Positions 12,793-23,000 of a stretch of 64,000 bases of DNA are shown here, in pieces (position 1 is the first letter of the stretch; each line of letters begins with the position of its first letter). Source of the DNA: Serilophus lunatus (taxonomy: Eukaryota; Chordata; Aves; Passeriformes; Eurylaimidae). The stretch is from positions 186,613-250,612 of the forward strand of contig VXBA01002627.1 in assembly GCA_013399895.1 (NCBI GenBank). The letters run 5' to 3'. The notes beneath the pieces were generated by a model. The model was not told the origin of the DNA, did no database searches, and saw nothing but the letters and a program-made list of their open reading frames with translations. A program made the translations under genes and the position numbers.

Positions 12793-13271
12793 CAAGGGTC
12801 CTCAAACTACGGCCCGCGGGCTGCATACGGCCCGCCAGGGTCCTCAGTCCGGCCCGCCGGTATTTACAGACCCCCCCGCCTCTGTCCTGCCTGCCGCCTT
12901 CTCTCGGACGGGCACAGCCCCGTCCCCCCGCAGCCCCACGGGCGGCTCTGCGGGGCCGGGGCGGGCGGGCGGAGTGCGGGGCTGGCCCCGGGCTGCGACT
13001 GGCAGGGACAGGTATGGAACCCGACACTGACCATCTCATTAGCCAAAAGCAGGCCCGTAGTCACATTGAAATATTATTTGGTTTTGTTGATTACAGTTGT
13101 TCTTCATTTTAAATATTGCATTCTTTTTCCTGTTTTTTGTGCACTACTACAAATAAAATATGTGCAGTGTGCATAGGATTCGTTCATTTTTTTCCAAACT
13201 ATAGTCCGGCCCTTGACAGCGTCTGAGGGACAGTGAACCAGCCCTCTGTTTAAAAAGTTTGAGGACCCCTG
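12793..13271. mobile_element. hAT-superfamily DNA transposon, non-autonomous, 479 bp
   Basis: The element has 16-bp terminal inverted repeats: CAAGGGTCCTCAAACT at 12793-12808 and its inverse CAGGGGTCCTCAAACT at 13256-13271, with one mismatch. It is flanked by a perfect 8-bp target duplication, GTTTAGAT, at 12785-12792 and 13272-13279. These are hallmarks of the hAT superfamily, and the end sequence resembles Charlie/OC1-type hAT elements. Just inside the ends lie 'GGCCCGC'-rich and 'GGCCGGACTATAG'-type blocks. The centre (about 12840-13010) is strongly C+G- and CpG-rich. No transposase frame is present; the open frames here are composition artefacts. At 479 bp it is a deletion derivative or MITE that needed transposase in trans. 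Confidence 0.9.
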
Positions 13272-13279
13272 GTTTAGAT

Positions 13280-13396
13280 GGTCTGAATGGTTTAGGTAAT
13301 GAATTGTTGTTGGATAGGTTAGGTAAAAGGTTGTACTTGATGATCTCTTTGGTCTTTTCCAACCTTGTTAATTCTGTGTGTGCAATTCTGTGTGTA
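13280..13396 (+). mobile_element. CR1 LINE 3' end, right part
   Basis: Continuation of the interrupted CR1 3' UTR. It carries the familiar GATCTCTTTGGTCTTTTCCAACC block and ends in two copies of the ATTCTGTG tail repeat (about 13371-13395). Removing the hAT element and one target copy restores a continuous CR1 3' end. Confidence 0.9.
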
Positions 13397-13979
13397 AAAA
13401 CTAACCCATGATCACTGAGGAAAGCTACTGAATAGCATCCACAGCTAAATGTTGGGTGTTCTTCATGTTTTATATTAAACATCTTGATTATTATTTATTT
13501 GCTAGATCAAAGATGGAAGTGCTGAGGCCTGAACAACAGGCCCTTAGCCACAGTTGACTCTAGAAAAATCTCTAGATACCTCGTGGTATATTTAGTCATG
13601 TATCTGCTTATTAGCCAATGTTCAGTATAGTGCAACTACACCTGTGCAAACACGTATGCTTCTTAGTAAGATATATTAGTATCCATTTATTAGTGAAGAT
13701 TTATATCTGTTCATTCATGAGATATGAATGTACCTATTTTCCTGTGTTTAGAAATGGATCAAAGCCATAGAAGTAGATGGCTGGCCTTGTTCAACAGAAA
13801 ATGATCCAAAATTGACTCCCTTGGTTTTCCTCTAAAGCCCTGGCCAGGTTTTGGGTAAAACCCAAGGAGAGAAGAAAGCCAGATATTTTTTTCACTAAGT
13901 AAGCATGCTGATGACTTGGGGATTTTCATCATATTTTGGGGGGATTTCAATTAGCTAAATTTAGCTTTATAGCTTGAAT
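13397..13979. other. Unassigned sequence, possibly LTR upstream region
   Basis: No gene is seen. The block from about 13528 is less A+T-rich than its surroundings and may belong to the LTR-like segment that follows, but I cannot fix an end. Confidence 0.3.
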
Positions 13980-14690
13980 TATGGGCTTTCTTGTAAGGCC
14001 TGTTCCCGAGTGCTTACATTCTTTCCTATAGATAAGGAGGTAGACAGACAAAATATAGGCTTACACAGTCCTGGACCTGCTTCGAAAGGGGGGCAGATCC
14101 TGCGAGGGCACAGGGAATGAGAGGGACTCTCGTTGGGTACTTTAGGGAAATAGATGTTAAACGAACTTCAGTTGGATGCTTCGGGATGTGGTTGCTTTTG
14201 AAGGGTATAAATGTAAAGAGGATGTTGTTTTTGTCTTCTTGGATCATGGGACTTCACCAGTAAAAGCTGCTTTTTTCCTTTCACTTCTATTAATCTGTGC
14301 TGTGGTTTTTATTCCCTATTTTGATTTCAGGCAACAATGCAAGCTTGTTTGTTTAACAATATAAAAGCTTGTCTCTTTCACAGCGAAGATGGAAACCTCA
14401 CCTATGAGTGGTTGCCCTGCACAAGGTTTCCTGGATACTGGGAGTGGTTCTCCGACCCTTCGCTGTGACCAAGGCTTCCCAGCTGATGTGTGGCCAGGAT
14501 GATGTCAATATATTAAAGGGTAACTGGTGACATATCTTCCTTTATCAATATAGACATCCTTGTAGTAATGTTTAGGTGCATTGCTAAGCTTATCCTTTTC
14601 CTTCTTTTGTAATACTTTACTGTTTTGCACTATAGTAAATTTATACACTTGTTCCTTAAAGTTGGTGTCTGTGTTTCTTGTGCTGGCCCT
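13980..14690 (+). mobile_element. LTR-like segment, boundaries unresolved
   Basis: Promoter-like and terminator-like signals are ordered as in an LTR: a TATA-like GGGTATAAATG at about 14200-14210, an AGTAAAAG motif near 14260, then T-rich sequence. A second AATATAAAAGCTTGTC block follows at about 14358-14372. The region also contains an 11-bp inverted repeat (14378-14388 and 14458-14468). The composition differs from flanking DNA. I find no convincing TG...CA pair with a target duplication, so this may be two overlapping or truncated LTRs. Confidence 0.3.
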
Positions 14691-15707
14691 CATCCCCTAG
14701 CAAAACAAAAATTGATGATCTAGTAAGACATATTTTTGCTAGTACATTATTAGTAACAAAACTAGCAAATTTTTCTTTACTCAAAAAATTATGGACAAGA
14801 AGTTGCACTAAAAAAAAAGTAAAAGGAGTCAGAGCTGAAGAATTATTTCTGATGGAAATAAAGGTAAAAAATTTAACTATACAAAAATGTAAAAAAATAA
14901 ATTTGTTACTTTTTAAACATGAAAAACTGTCTTGTGGAGAATGGTAAATATACTTTCTTAAGATATCATAATATGTGGTCAAATGTATTTATGACTGCTG
15001 TCATAATATGATGAATTTTGTTTATACAAACAAAAAACAAAAAAACTTGGATGATAACAGCAGACTTATAATCAAGCAAATAGAAGGCATGGAGACAACT
15101 GCAACAGTCCAACATTCAAATATTATTTACTCTAGTTGCAACTTTGTATTTTCATAGTGTTACTTGCCTAAAAAAATTAATTTTATTATTGTTTTGTGTA
15201 TTTATGGTACGCAAAAAGGGAAGTATTTAGTTAAGGTCCTCATACTAGAATTAGGGAACTCAGGAATGAAGAAATATAGTTTGTAGGATCTTAGGTTTCT
15301 TTCACCTTTAAAGAACTACTCTGATCAGTATTAAACCAACAAAGAAAAAAATAATTGCTGCCTTGTGGCTGCTGGTTAGATTTTTAGAATTCTGAGCATT
15401 AGAAAAAAAGAATTTTAAAGGGGGAACTTTAGACTTTATAGCTGGAACCAGACCCTGTTTTTAATTCTTCTTAATAATTCCATACAACAATCGAATGAAT
15501 TAATTCTCGGCTATAACATGATTTTTATACCTATCATGATACCTTGTATCTACCGCATTATGTATATGTCCTTATTTCCTAATGGTGAAATTATTGAATG
15601 AGTTAACATATTCTGATATAGTTATTATACTTATGATAGCTTCACTAAAATTTCCAGGCAGTATTAGCACCCTCACTTTACAAATGAAATTACACACATT
15701 TCCAAAT
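14691..15707. other. A+T-rich sequence, no feature
   Basis: No repeat family or exon is recognised. The overlapping open frames on both strands at 14656-14982 are A+T-rich and overlap each other, with no family resemblance. Confidence 0.4.
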
Positions 15708-15838
15708 AGGAGTTAGAGTGTGGTGCTAATAACACTGAGGTTGTGGATTCAATCTCCATATGAACTACTCACTTAAGAGTTGGACTCAATGATCCTCGTG
15801 GGTCCCTTCCAACTCAGAATAATCTGTGAAATCTGTAA
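15708..15838 (+). mobile_element. tRNA-Ile-derived SINE with CR1 tail (TguSINE1-like), 5'-truncated
   Basis: The head matches the 3' two-thirds of tRNA-Ile: AGTTAGAGTGTGGTGCTAAT, with anticodon AAT at 15728-15730, then a B-box-like GGATTCAATCT at 15745-15755. It is followed by a CR1-type 3' tail (GGACTCAATGATCCTCGTGG, TCCCTTCCAACTCAGAAT) ending in degenerate ATCTGTGA repeats. The A box and 5' end are missing or decayed. Such a tRNA-Ile head joined to a CR1 tail is the structure described for passerine SINEs mobilised by CR1 enzymes. Confidence 0.85.
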
Positions 15839-17310
15839 CCAGTGACATTTAGGCCAAACAATTTGTGAATGATGGCAGGATACTTTTTGACAAATAATAC
15901 TTAATATCACATCATAGACTGCTGATCACCAGTCTTTCGTTTCCAGGATGGAAAACTGAAATGGTTACATGGAGGACATTTGATGCCACTTCCCTTCCTT
16001 TTTGTTTTTTGTTTTTTTCAGCATTTTTTAAAATTAATTTAATTTTAATTAATTTTTTAAATTTTTTTTAATTAGTGATCTCATAATTAACAACAATAAT
16101 TAATCATAAATCTCAAGGTACTAAATTCCTCATATGATTTTACAAAAAAATATGAAGTTACTTTTACAGAATGTTGATATGGTACCACAAGCAGAAAGTA
16201 TAGGGGGATATTTAGTTAAGAATAAAAATCTCAGGAAACTTGATCAAAAACTCTTTGTTGTGCATGGGCACAAATTCAGTTAAACTGCTTGTTTTACTTT
16301 TCCCAAGCAGATACAGTTCCCTGAAAGACACTAGCTCATCCAAGGATGGTGCAGCATACAAACAGCAGTCAAAGCTGGTTAACACTGGGAAAAAGCCTGG
16401 AACATTCATCAAAACTCAGATACATGCCACATTGTAGGCAGGACTTCAATAGAAATCTCTATTGTTTGTTCCCTCTCTCAAAGGCAGAATTCCCACTATT
16501 TTGAGTGTTTCTGTGAGAGATTTCCTTGGCGTCACACTAGGGATCCCACAGATCTTTGCTTGAAAATTGCTGACCATTCCTATTTTTTCAAAGTCACATA
16601 TTCAGTGATCCCAATGAACTTCTCAGTCAAAAAGAGAACTGTAGAATATTTCATAGAACAATACCATGACCTTGAGAGTTTATTGTACAACAAAAAGAGT
16701 GTATGCTAATGTTTCAAATCATAATCTTGTATCATTTCATGGAGGAATTTACAAAACATTTATTCCTATTCATACATAAATGATGCTAAAGTTTCCAGGA
16801 ACAAAAATCTGAAATGGGTTTTTGACAAATTTGTGGTTTATTGAGAGCAAACTATAAAGATTCCTATGCACAAGTGATAGTGTATAGCTTCCTCATAAGC
16901 AACCTTAGAAATTCAAAGGTTTATCCCAGAAATATAATTGTCAAAGATCTGACAGTCTAACACAGTTGTTAATTGTTTGCTGATGCTAAATGTACAAGAG
17001 CAATTGAAACTTTATGTATTACACGCCCCCTAATTGGCAAAATCTTTTTTATCCTCTAGCTGTGTGTATTGCTTTTACATAATGTTTTATTACTGTATTA
17101 AAATAACATTAGTCCCTTTAGAAAGACACTAAAAGTTCTCAAATAGCTTGCTAAAATCTTTATGCTTAAATCTAAAATCAATGATCTACAATATTATTGT
17201 AGATAACACATCACTATTTTGTACATTTTCTAGGATATGTGCTACTTATTGTTAATAAAAAATTGTACTATTTGCAGTCTGCTTTTGTTTTCATGATCAA
17301 GTTACGTGCA
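15839..17310. other. A+T-rich sequence, no feature
   Basis: No gene or repeat is recognised apart from a low-complexity T- and A-rich tract at about 16000-16100. The opposing frames near 16212-16437 overlap each other and look like chance. Confidence 0.45.
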
Positions 17311-18266
17311 TGTAGCCGTTTGAAAAACAAGGCTTTTGAAGGGGGGTGTAAGAGAGCAATCCACTTACCTGATTTAAAATTCAATTTTCCTCAAAAGCCG
17401 TTTCAGGAAGGGGGGTTGCCCTTGGCCGGGACCGGGACCCCAGAGCACGGGCAACAGCACACAGCCCTGGGCCAGCCGTGGCCGGGAATTTCAGCACCAC
17501 GGCTGCTAAAGGATAGCGATAGAAGGCTGGCCCTGGAACCATGTTGGCGCTGTGGCATTTCTGAGGTACTCCCACCATGAAAACAAAGATGGCGCCTAAC
17601 GACTGAAACTCATGAGTTCTTCGACGAGAAAACACTGGAAACTGAGGTGGGGCCCAACTGGCCGGACGAATGGGAAGCCAGCTTGGCCAGGAAGAAGGCG
17701 ACGATATTCATGCGAGACGGAGAAGGCTTAAAAGTCAAGGCACGGCCCCACCCTGGTCTCTTTTTCAGCTGCCGCTGGGAGGAGAAGGATCACAGCCTCT
17801 GTGTCCAGCGCCCGCAGGCCACGGCGGGATTCTACTCATTTCTTTCAACCCGGGAGCCATTTCCAGCTGGCTAGCAAGTATCCTTCGGAAAGGGGAGGGA
17901 GGGAATAATTTTCACCTGTGTTTGTGTTTTTCAGAGAGTTTGGAGGGCCCGAAGTCCTTCGGAGAGGGAAAAGAAGGAGACACCCTTTCCTACCCTTCCT
18001 CCCTGTTCCTTCCAACTAATCATCTGGCTGAAGGGAACAGTTCCCTTCCTTTTTTTGTTGGGTTTTTATTTTGCGTTTTTGTGTGTTTTTTTCTTGCGTG
18101 TTTGGGGTCCCTCAATGTAATTCTGAGGTCTTCGGTGGGTTACCCCTACCTCTCTAATTCAAATTCGTTGTAATAAATTGTTCACACGCTGAACATTCTA
18201 TTCAGTTTTCCATCACTTTTATTGAACCTGCCCCCTGAATGCTAAAAGGTGAATCAAACCACCACA
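17311..18266 (+). mobile_element. Solo LTR of an endogenous retrovirus, about 956 bp
   Basis: The element begins TGTAGCCGTTT and ends ACCACCACA, and is related over its length to the inverted copy at 62005-63117. It is G+C-rich for the first two-thirds. An AAAGATGGCGCC motif at 17585-17596 resembles a YY1 site. The 3' part holds an AATAAA polyadenylation signal at about 18171-18176, about 90 bp before the end, which fixes the plus orientation. Relative to the other copy it lacks roughly 250-300 bp of the G+C-rich upstream part (around 17430). The flanks (GTGCA left, GTTTT right) do not form a clear target duplication. Open frames at 17239-17580 and 17647-18173 lie in this non-coding LTR. Confidence 0.8.
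17585..17596 (+). promoter_or_regulatory. YY1-like motif in LTR
   Basis: AAAGATGGCGCC is kept in both copies of this LTR (inverse at 62554-62565). The core AAGATGGCG matches the known YY1 consensus. Its conservation in an otherwise diverged pair suggests it belonged to the ancestral promoter; this is inference. Confidence 0.45.
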
Positions 18267-18726
18267 GTTTTCTTTCAGTGGCACAGTACTCTTAACAGGA
18301 CTTATTATTAGAAGTAGGTTAATTACAGAGAAGCTGAATTATAACTTTGAGGAAGATCATTACTTTAGTAAACACAAGATTGTGAGTTTAGTAATTGTTT
18401 ACCAAATGTTTTTCTATCAGGAGAAAAATGTTTCCTGAGACTAGAATGTTTTTCTTACATTTGAGAGTTCAGTGTACAGTAGTAGCTGCATAAAGTTAGA
18501 AAATCTGTATTAATTTTTCCCTTTCTTATGAGTGTGTGAACAACGATCTACACCTCTTATGAGTCCACAGTCATACTGCATACTCTGGATCTGGTATGGA
18601 TGCTTTCAATCTCCTCTTCACCTTGTTACCTTCTGTATAAATAGATACTCCTTTAAGCAGAGGTGATAACCTATTGTATCCATTTACATTTGCTAGTAGC
18701 CAGACTAGAGGATCCTTCTTTCACGG

Positions 18727-19096
18727 TATCACAGTACTAACAAGATTGGAAGTGACCTTTGAGATCATTGAGTCCAGCCTAGAACCCAACACCAACCAAC
18801 CATCTAAACCATGACATTGTCTCATCCAATCTTCTCTTAAATACCTCCAGGGACAGTGACTCCACCACCTGCCTGGGTAGCCCATTCCAATGGCAAATCA
18901 CACTTTCAATGAAAAATCTTTTCCTAATTTCAAGCCTAAACCTCCCTTGATGAGACTGTGACCTCTTGTTCTTTCACCAGCTGCCTGAAAGAGACCAATC
19001 CCCGCCTGAGTACAGCCTCCTTTCAGATAGTTGTAGAGAGCAATAAGGTTTCCCCTGAGCCTCCCTTTCTCTAGGCTAAACAACCTCAATTATCCC
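18727..19096 (-). mobile_element. CR1 LINE 3' fragment, antisense
   Basis: Antisense CR1 tail: GGTATCACAGTACTAACAAG, then GAGATCATTGAGTCC, ACTCCACCACCTGCCTGGG and AAAATCTTTTCCTAAT. The minus-strand frame 18898-19089 is the decayed ORF2 end. About 370 bp remain. Confidence 0.92.
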
Positions 19097-19138
19097 ATTC
19101 AATTTGACTAAATTATTTAATTCATGGCAAAATACTTA

Positions 19139-19205
19139 CCAGAGGAGAGAGTGAGAGAAAAGCATGTCAGAATTCCTTATTGCTTGACTGTTGACTTCAC
19201 TGACA
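19139..19205 (-). other. Candidate spliced exon (67 nt), coding status unknown
   Basis: On the minus strand a good polypyrimidine tract and acceptor (GTCTTTTTTCTCAG) ends at 19206, and a strong donor (CTCTG|GTAAGT) follows position 19139. One frame of the 67-nt block is open with two bases left over at each end. Joined directly to the candidate terminal exon at 10247 it would create TGA, so it would need an intervening exon or belong to a non-coding RNA. The call rests on splice-site appearance alone. Confidence 0.2.
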
Positions 19206-19423
19206 CCTGAGAAAAAAGACTATGTGTATTTGACTTCACAGTTCCACTTAAGTTATTCAAGGTAATTTTTAAATGCTGAAGTTTTTAGAAGCCTAAAACA
19301 TTCACTACTGATCCCTCAAATTACTTGATAATTTTATTCTGCCTCAAACTCTAGTATCTTTTTGTTATTTATAGAATAAAAGAAGAAGATACCTTTTCCC
19401 TGCTTCATTTTTAAGTATGTGAC

Positions 19424-20095
19424 AAATGGTGTCCCTCAGGGATCCATACTGGACTAGTGTTATTCAATATCTTCATTAACGACATAGATGAAGGGATCAA
19501 GTGCACCCTCAGTAAATTTGCAGATTATACCAAGGTGAGTGGTTGAAACACATGAAGGACAGGATGCCATCCAGAGGGACCTGGACAAGCTCAAGAAGTA
19601 GATCCATGTGAATCTCATGAGGTTTAACAAGACTAAGTACAAAGTGCTGCACCTGTATCAGGCAACGATATCAGTATGGGCTGGGTGACAAACAAATCAA
19701 GAGCAGCCCTGACAAGGACTTGGGGGTGCTGATGGGTGAGAGGCTGGACATGAGACAACAAAGTTCACTCACAGCCCAGAAAGCTGATCGTATCCTGGGC
19801 TGCATCAAAAGAAGTATAACCAACAGACTGAGGGAGGTGATTCTGCTCCTCTATTTCACTCTGGTGTGGATCCACCTTGAGTGCTGCATCCAGCTCAGGG
19901 GCCCCCAGCACAGGAAGGACCTATGACCTTTTAGAGTGAGTCCAGAGTAGGGCCACTAAGATGATTAGAGGGACGCAGCAGCTCTCCTGTGAGGAAAGAC
20001 TAAGTGGATTGGGATTGTTCAGCCTGGAGAAGAGAAGGCTTTGGCATGACCTTACTGCCGCTTCCCATTACCTGAAGGGAGCCTACAAGTGAGTG
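19424..20095 (+). mobile_element. CR1 LINE fragment, RT C-terminal region, sense
   Basis: Sense CR1 starting at the RT block GVPQGSIL (about 19428), with LFN(I/S)IFINDID-like sequence after a frameshift. It continues through KYKVLHL-, DKDLGVLMGERLD-, SLTAQKADRILGCIKRSI- and LLYFTLVWIHLECC-type motifs. The last two lie in the open frame at 19720-19926. Homology fades near 20095, before the usual 3' tail. Frameshifts show that it is dead. Confidence 0.92.
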
Positions 20096-23000
20096 CATGC
20101 TCCAAGGTCTAAAAATGGTATGTCCTTCACAAGCAACACAGGGAGAAAAGATGTATTTGCTGATGAAAAACACATTGGCTTCACCAGGGCAATTAGCAGA
20201 AAGTCGGAGGAAGAGGTTCATGTCACCAACAGTAATGTTTAAAATCTTTCAGGAATAATAGGTCTCAGGGTGTTAATTTTGTTCCACTTAGTATAAAGGC
20301 AGTTTGTTTGACCAATTTATTGTGGTTATTTCAATTAAGAGCAGATGGTTCTTAGTCTCATTTTCAGGCCTGAGTTTCTTTTAGCCTAACATGTGGGATG
20401 CATGCCCAAGAACTGTTTTAAGTACACTGAGTCACCTCTTGTTGAACAGATATTATGTTTCTTGAAGTGGGAAGGGGAGAGGAAGGAGGTGTGTGCATTC
20501 AGCTTTCACATACAGGTAAGGCTTTTTCCATGCTATAAACTGCTCTAAAGAATACTTTTCAACTTCAATAGGTGAGTGACTAAGTTCCTTGCAAGGGGGA
20601 GTCAGATTAAGCTATTGACAAGGACATCTTCAAGTTCCAGGCTTCTGCTGAGGGATGAAGGAAAGAGTCTTACATATCCCAAGTATAGAAGTTAGCATTT
20701 TTTCCTCTTCTGCTTGTTTATATCCATTTCACCATAAATTGCATAGCAGTTATTTATACCTAAGTACTGCATGCACTGTGTGTGAGCCACCTGAACTGGT
20801 GTCAGAACAGCATGCCTGTGGATAGGCATAAAGGTGACCAATGCCCCCAGAAAAGAATATGAGATTATTAAGAATTTTATTTTCTAAATTTTGTCTTCCA
20901 AATCTCATTGACTTTTTGGGGTTTTTTAAAGGATTTCTTACATCATTTATGGTGTCATTTAACTTCTTGTTTTTCTCAGCGTCATTCAGACTGTTTCAGT
21001 AACACAGAATACCACTATTAGGAGTTTTGATTGATTCTTCCCCTCTCTGCTTATACAAGAACAGATATGGATATTTCCTTAGGGCAAGAAGAAGGGTAGT
21101 TTTAAAAAAAACTTGACAACTTCTAAAAGAGTATGTTATTTCATTTCTTGGGTATTTTATACACTTTTTCTTGTGCAATGCATTTACTGTGCTATCAAAA
21201 AAGAGATGTCCTTTCACTTTGTCAGGCTCAGTGAAATGCTGTACTTGGAAGAATACATTTTAAATGTGACAAGTTTTATTGAACAACTTCTAGACCATGA
21301 GAGAAAGTCAATAAGGTATAACAAGGTGACAGCAATGTAGATAATATAACAAATCCTTTAATAAAAATAGTGAAGAAATGTAGACACAAGATAAATTCAA
21401 TACACTTCTATATGACAAAAATATGTTTGGTGAATCTATTGGTGAAAAAGAATAAAAAATGCCATTCTAATATCCTGAAATCACAGGCAAAGCCTACGTA
21501 GAGATATGCCTCCTTGCTAGTCATTTATAAGGATTTAAGGGTGATTTACATAGTAGTCAGTACTTTACAAAGACATTATTGAATCCATTCAGGATCTTTG
21601 GGACAGGAGATATCATGAGAAAGTTTGTGGTTTCAATGATATTTCATGATCCTGACCAGACAGGAACAGTACGCATGGCTACATTCAGACATAAGTTAAT
21701 TTGTCATTGGTATGAAGTGCAAAACAGTTGCTGAGTTTGGTTTCATACAGCCATATTAGAGGAAAAGGACTGCTCTTGGGGGAATCCCTATCCTCTTTCT
21801 TGAACAATTTAAGTTAAAAAGAGGAAGAACAGAAGATATGAACTGTCATTAACATGTTATCTGAAGAGTGACTGCAAGGAAAGATACATGTAGGCTGCTA
21901 CCAGAAAACAAGATTACACACAGATGTCTAGTCAAAAGAAGTGACTGGCAGAATGTGAAAGTCTCATAAAACTCTGATTGCAGCTAAAGCTTAGCTAAAT
22001 AGTAAGAAACATTGTATGGAGAATAGCCAAAATTTACCAAAGTGTGGATTACTCAGAGGAAAGTCAAAATAAGGATGTGCAGAGGTATACTTTCTTATAT
22101 GTGTCTTCACATGGATGGAGACTTGTAGTTTCTTTGATACCCATCAACTCTCTTTGCTTACATGCTTTATAATTTTCACTTTCCAACCTGCTGCAGCTCA
22201 AACTTTGTCTTTTCACACTGTTGCAGCTGCACGGTTTTTCTTATTCAAATGGATTTCTGTTCTTTTAGATAAGCAATAGGTTTAGTTACATCTATAATTA
22301 ACATAATAAATAAATAAATAAATCACAAAAGTGAGCTGTAACTGTTGCCTGGGTGTCCTTTGAAAAATATGGAGTACTGGAGTGAATTGTAAAATTATAT
22401 AAAAAGTATTAAAAGCATAAAGAAATTTCCTTTCAAGTTGTTTTTTCGGATGTGTAGCAGTTCTTCAGCTGGGGAAATATAAGGAGACAACTACCAGGAT
22501 AAGATAGCCTGTTGTTATTTTTTTTGCTACTAGGAGGAAGTTTCATGAAAAAAATGTCACCCATACTAGCACGTGCTTTCAGCTAGGAGACAGCAGTTAA
22601 AATACAAAGCATCACCCAGTACTACAAAAAAAGAAATTTTTATTTAATGTTGCAGCCAGCTGAAAGTACAGGAACTATGGGCAATCCCAATAAACTTAAT
22701 GGATTTAAAGTGGTCTAATATTTTCAAACAAATTATGTGTTTGATTAGACAACAGCCGGTGTAGTGACAGTAGTTGACCATTCTGCAATCATAGTTATAC
22801 GGGATTTATTATTTACTACCTTTTCATTCTCAGAATCATCATCAATTACAGCAATTTACTCTGAATCAAGTATAATTTTAATATCAACTACTATGACAAT
22901 AATGCATTTCTGAAGACGGCTGCCTCCTCATAGTGAAATAGTAACAGTAATTTTTCCAGTGAGATCATCTCTTCCTGCTCATCCAGCCTCCATGAAGTAA

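Noticed and set aside
12696..13112. Long overlapping frames on both strands (138, 105 and 66 codons)
   Set aside because: They lie across the CR1/hAT junction and the CpG-rich hAT core. The proline/arginine-rich composition reflects base content, and no transposase motif is present.
15708..15765. Functional tRNA-Ile gene
   Set aside because: The 5' third and acceptor stem are missing and a CR1 tail follows directly, so it is a SINE head and not a tRNA gene.
17239..18173. Frames of 113 and 167 codons on the plus strand
   Set aside because: They lie within or overlap the 17.3-kb LTR and are not shared with its relative; no known domain.
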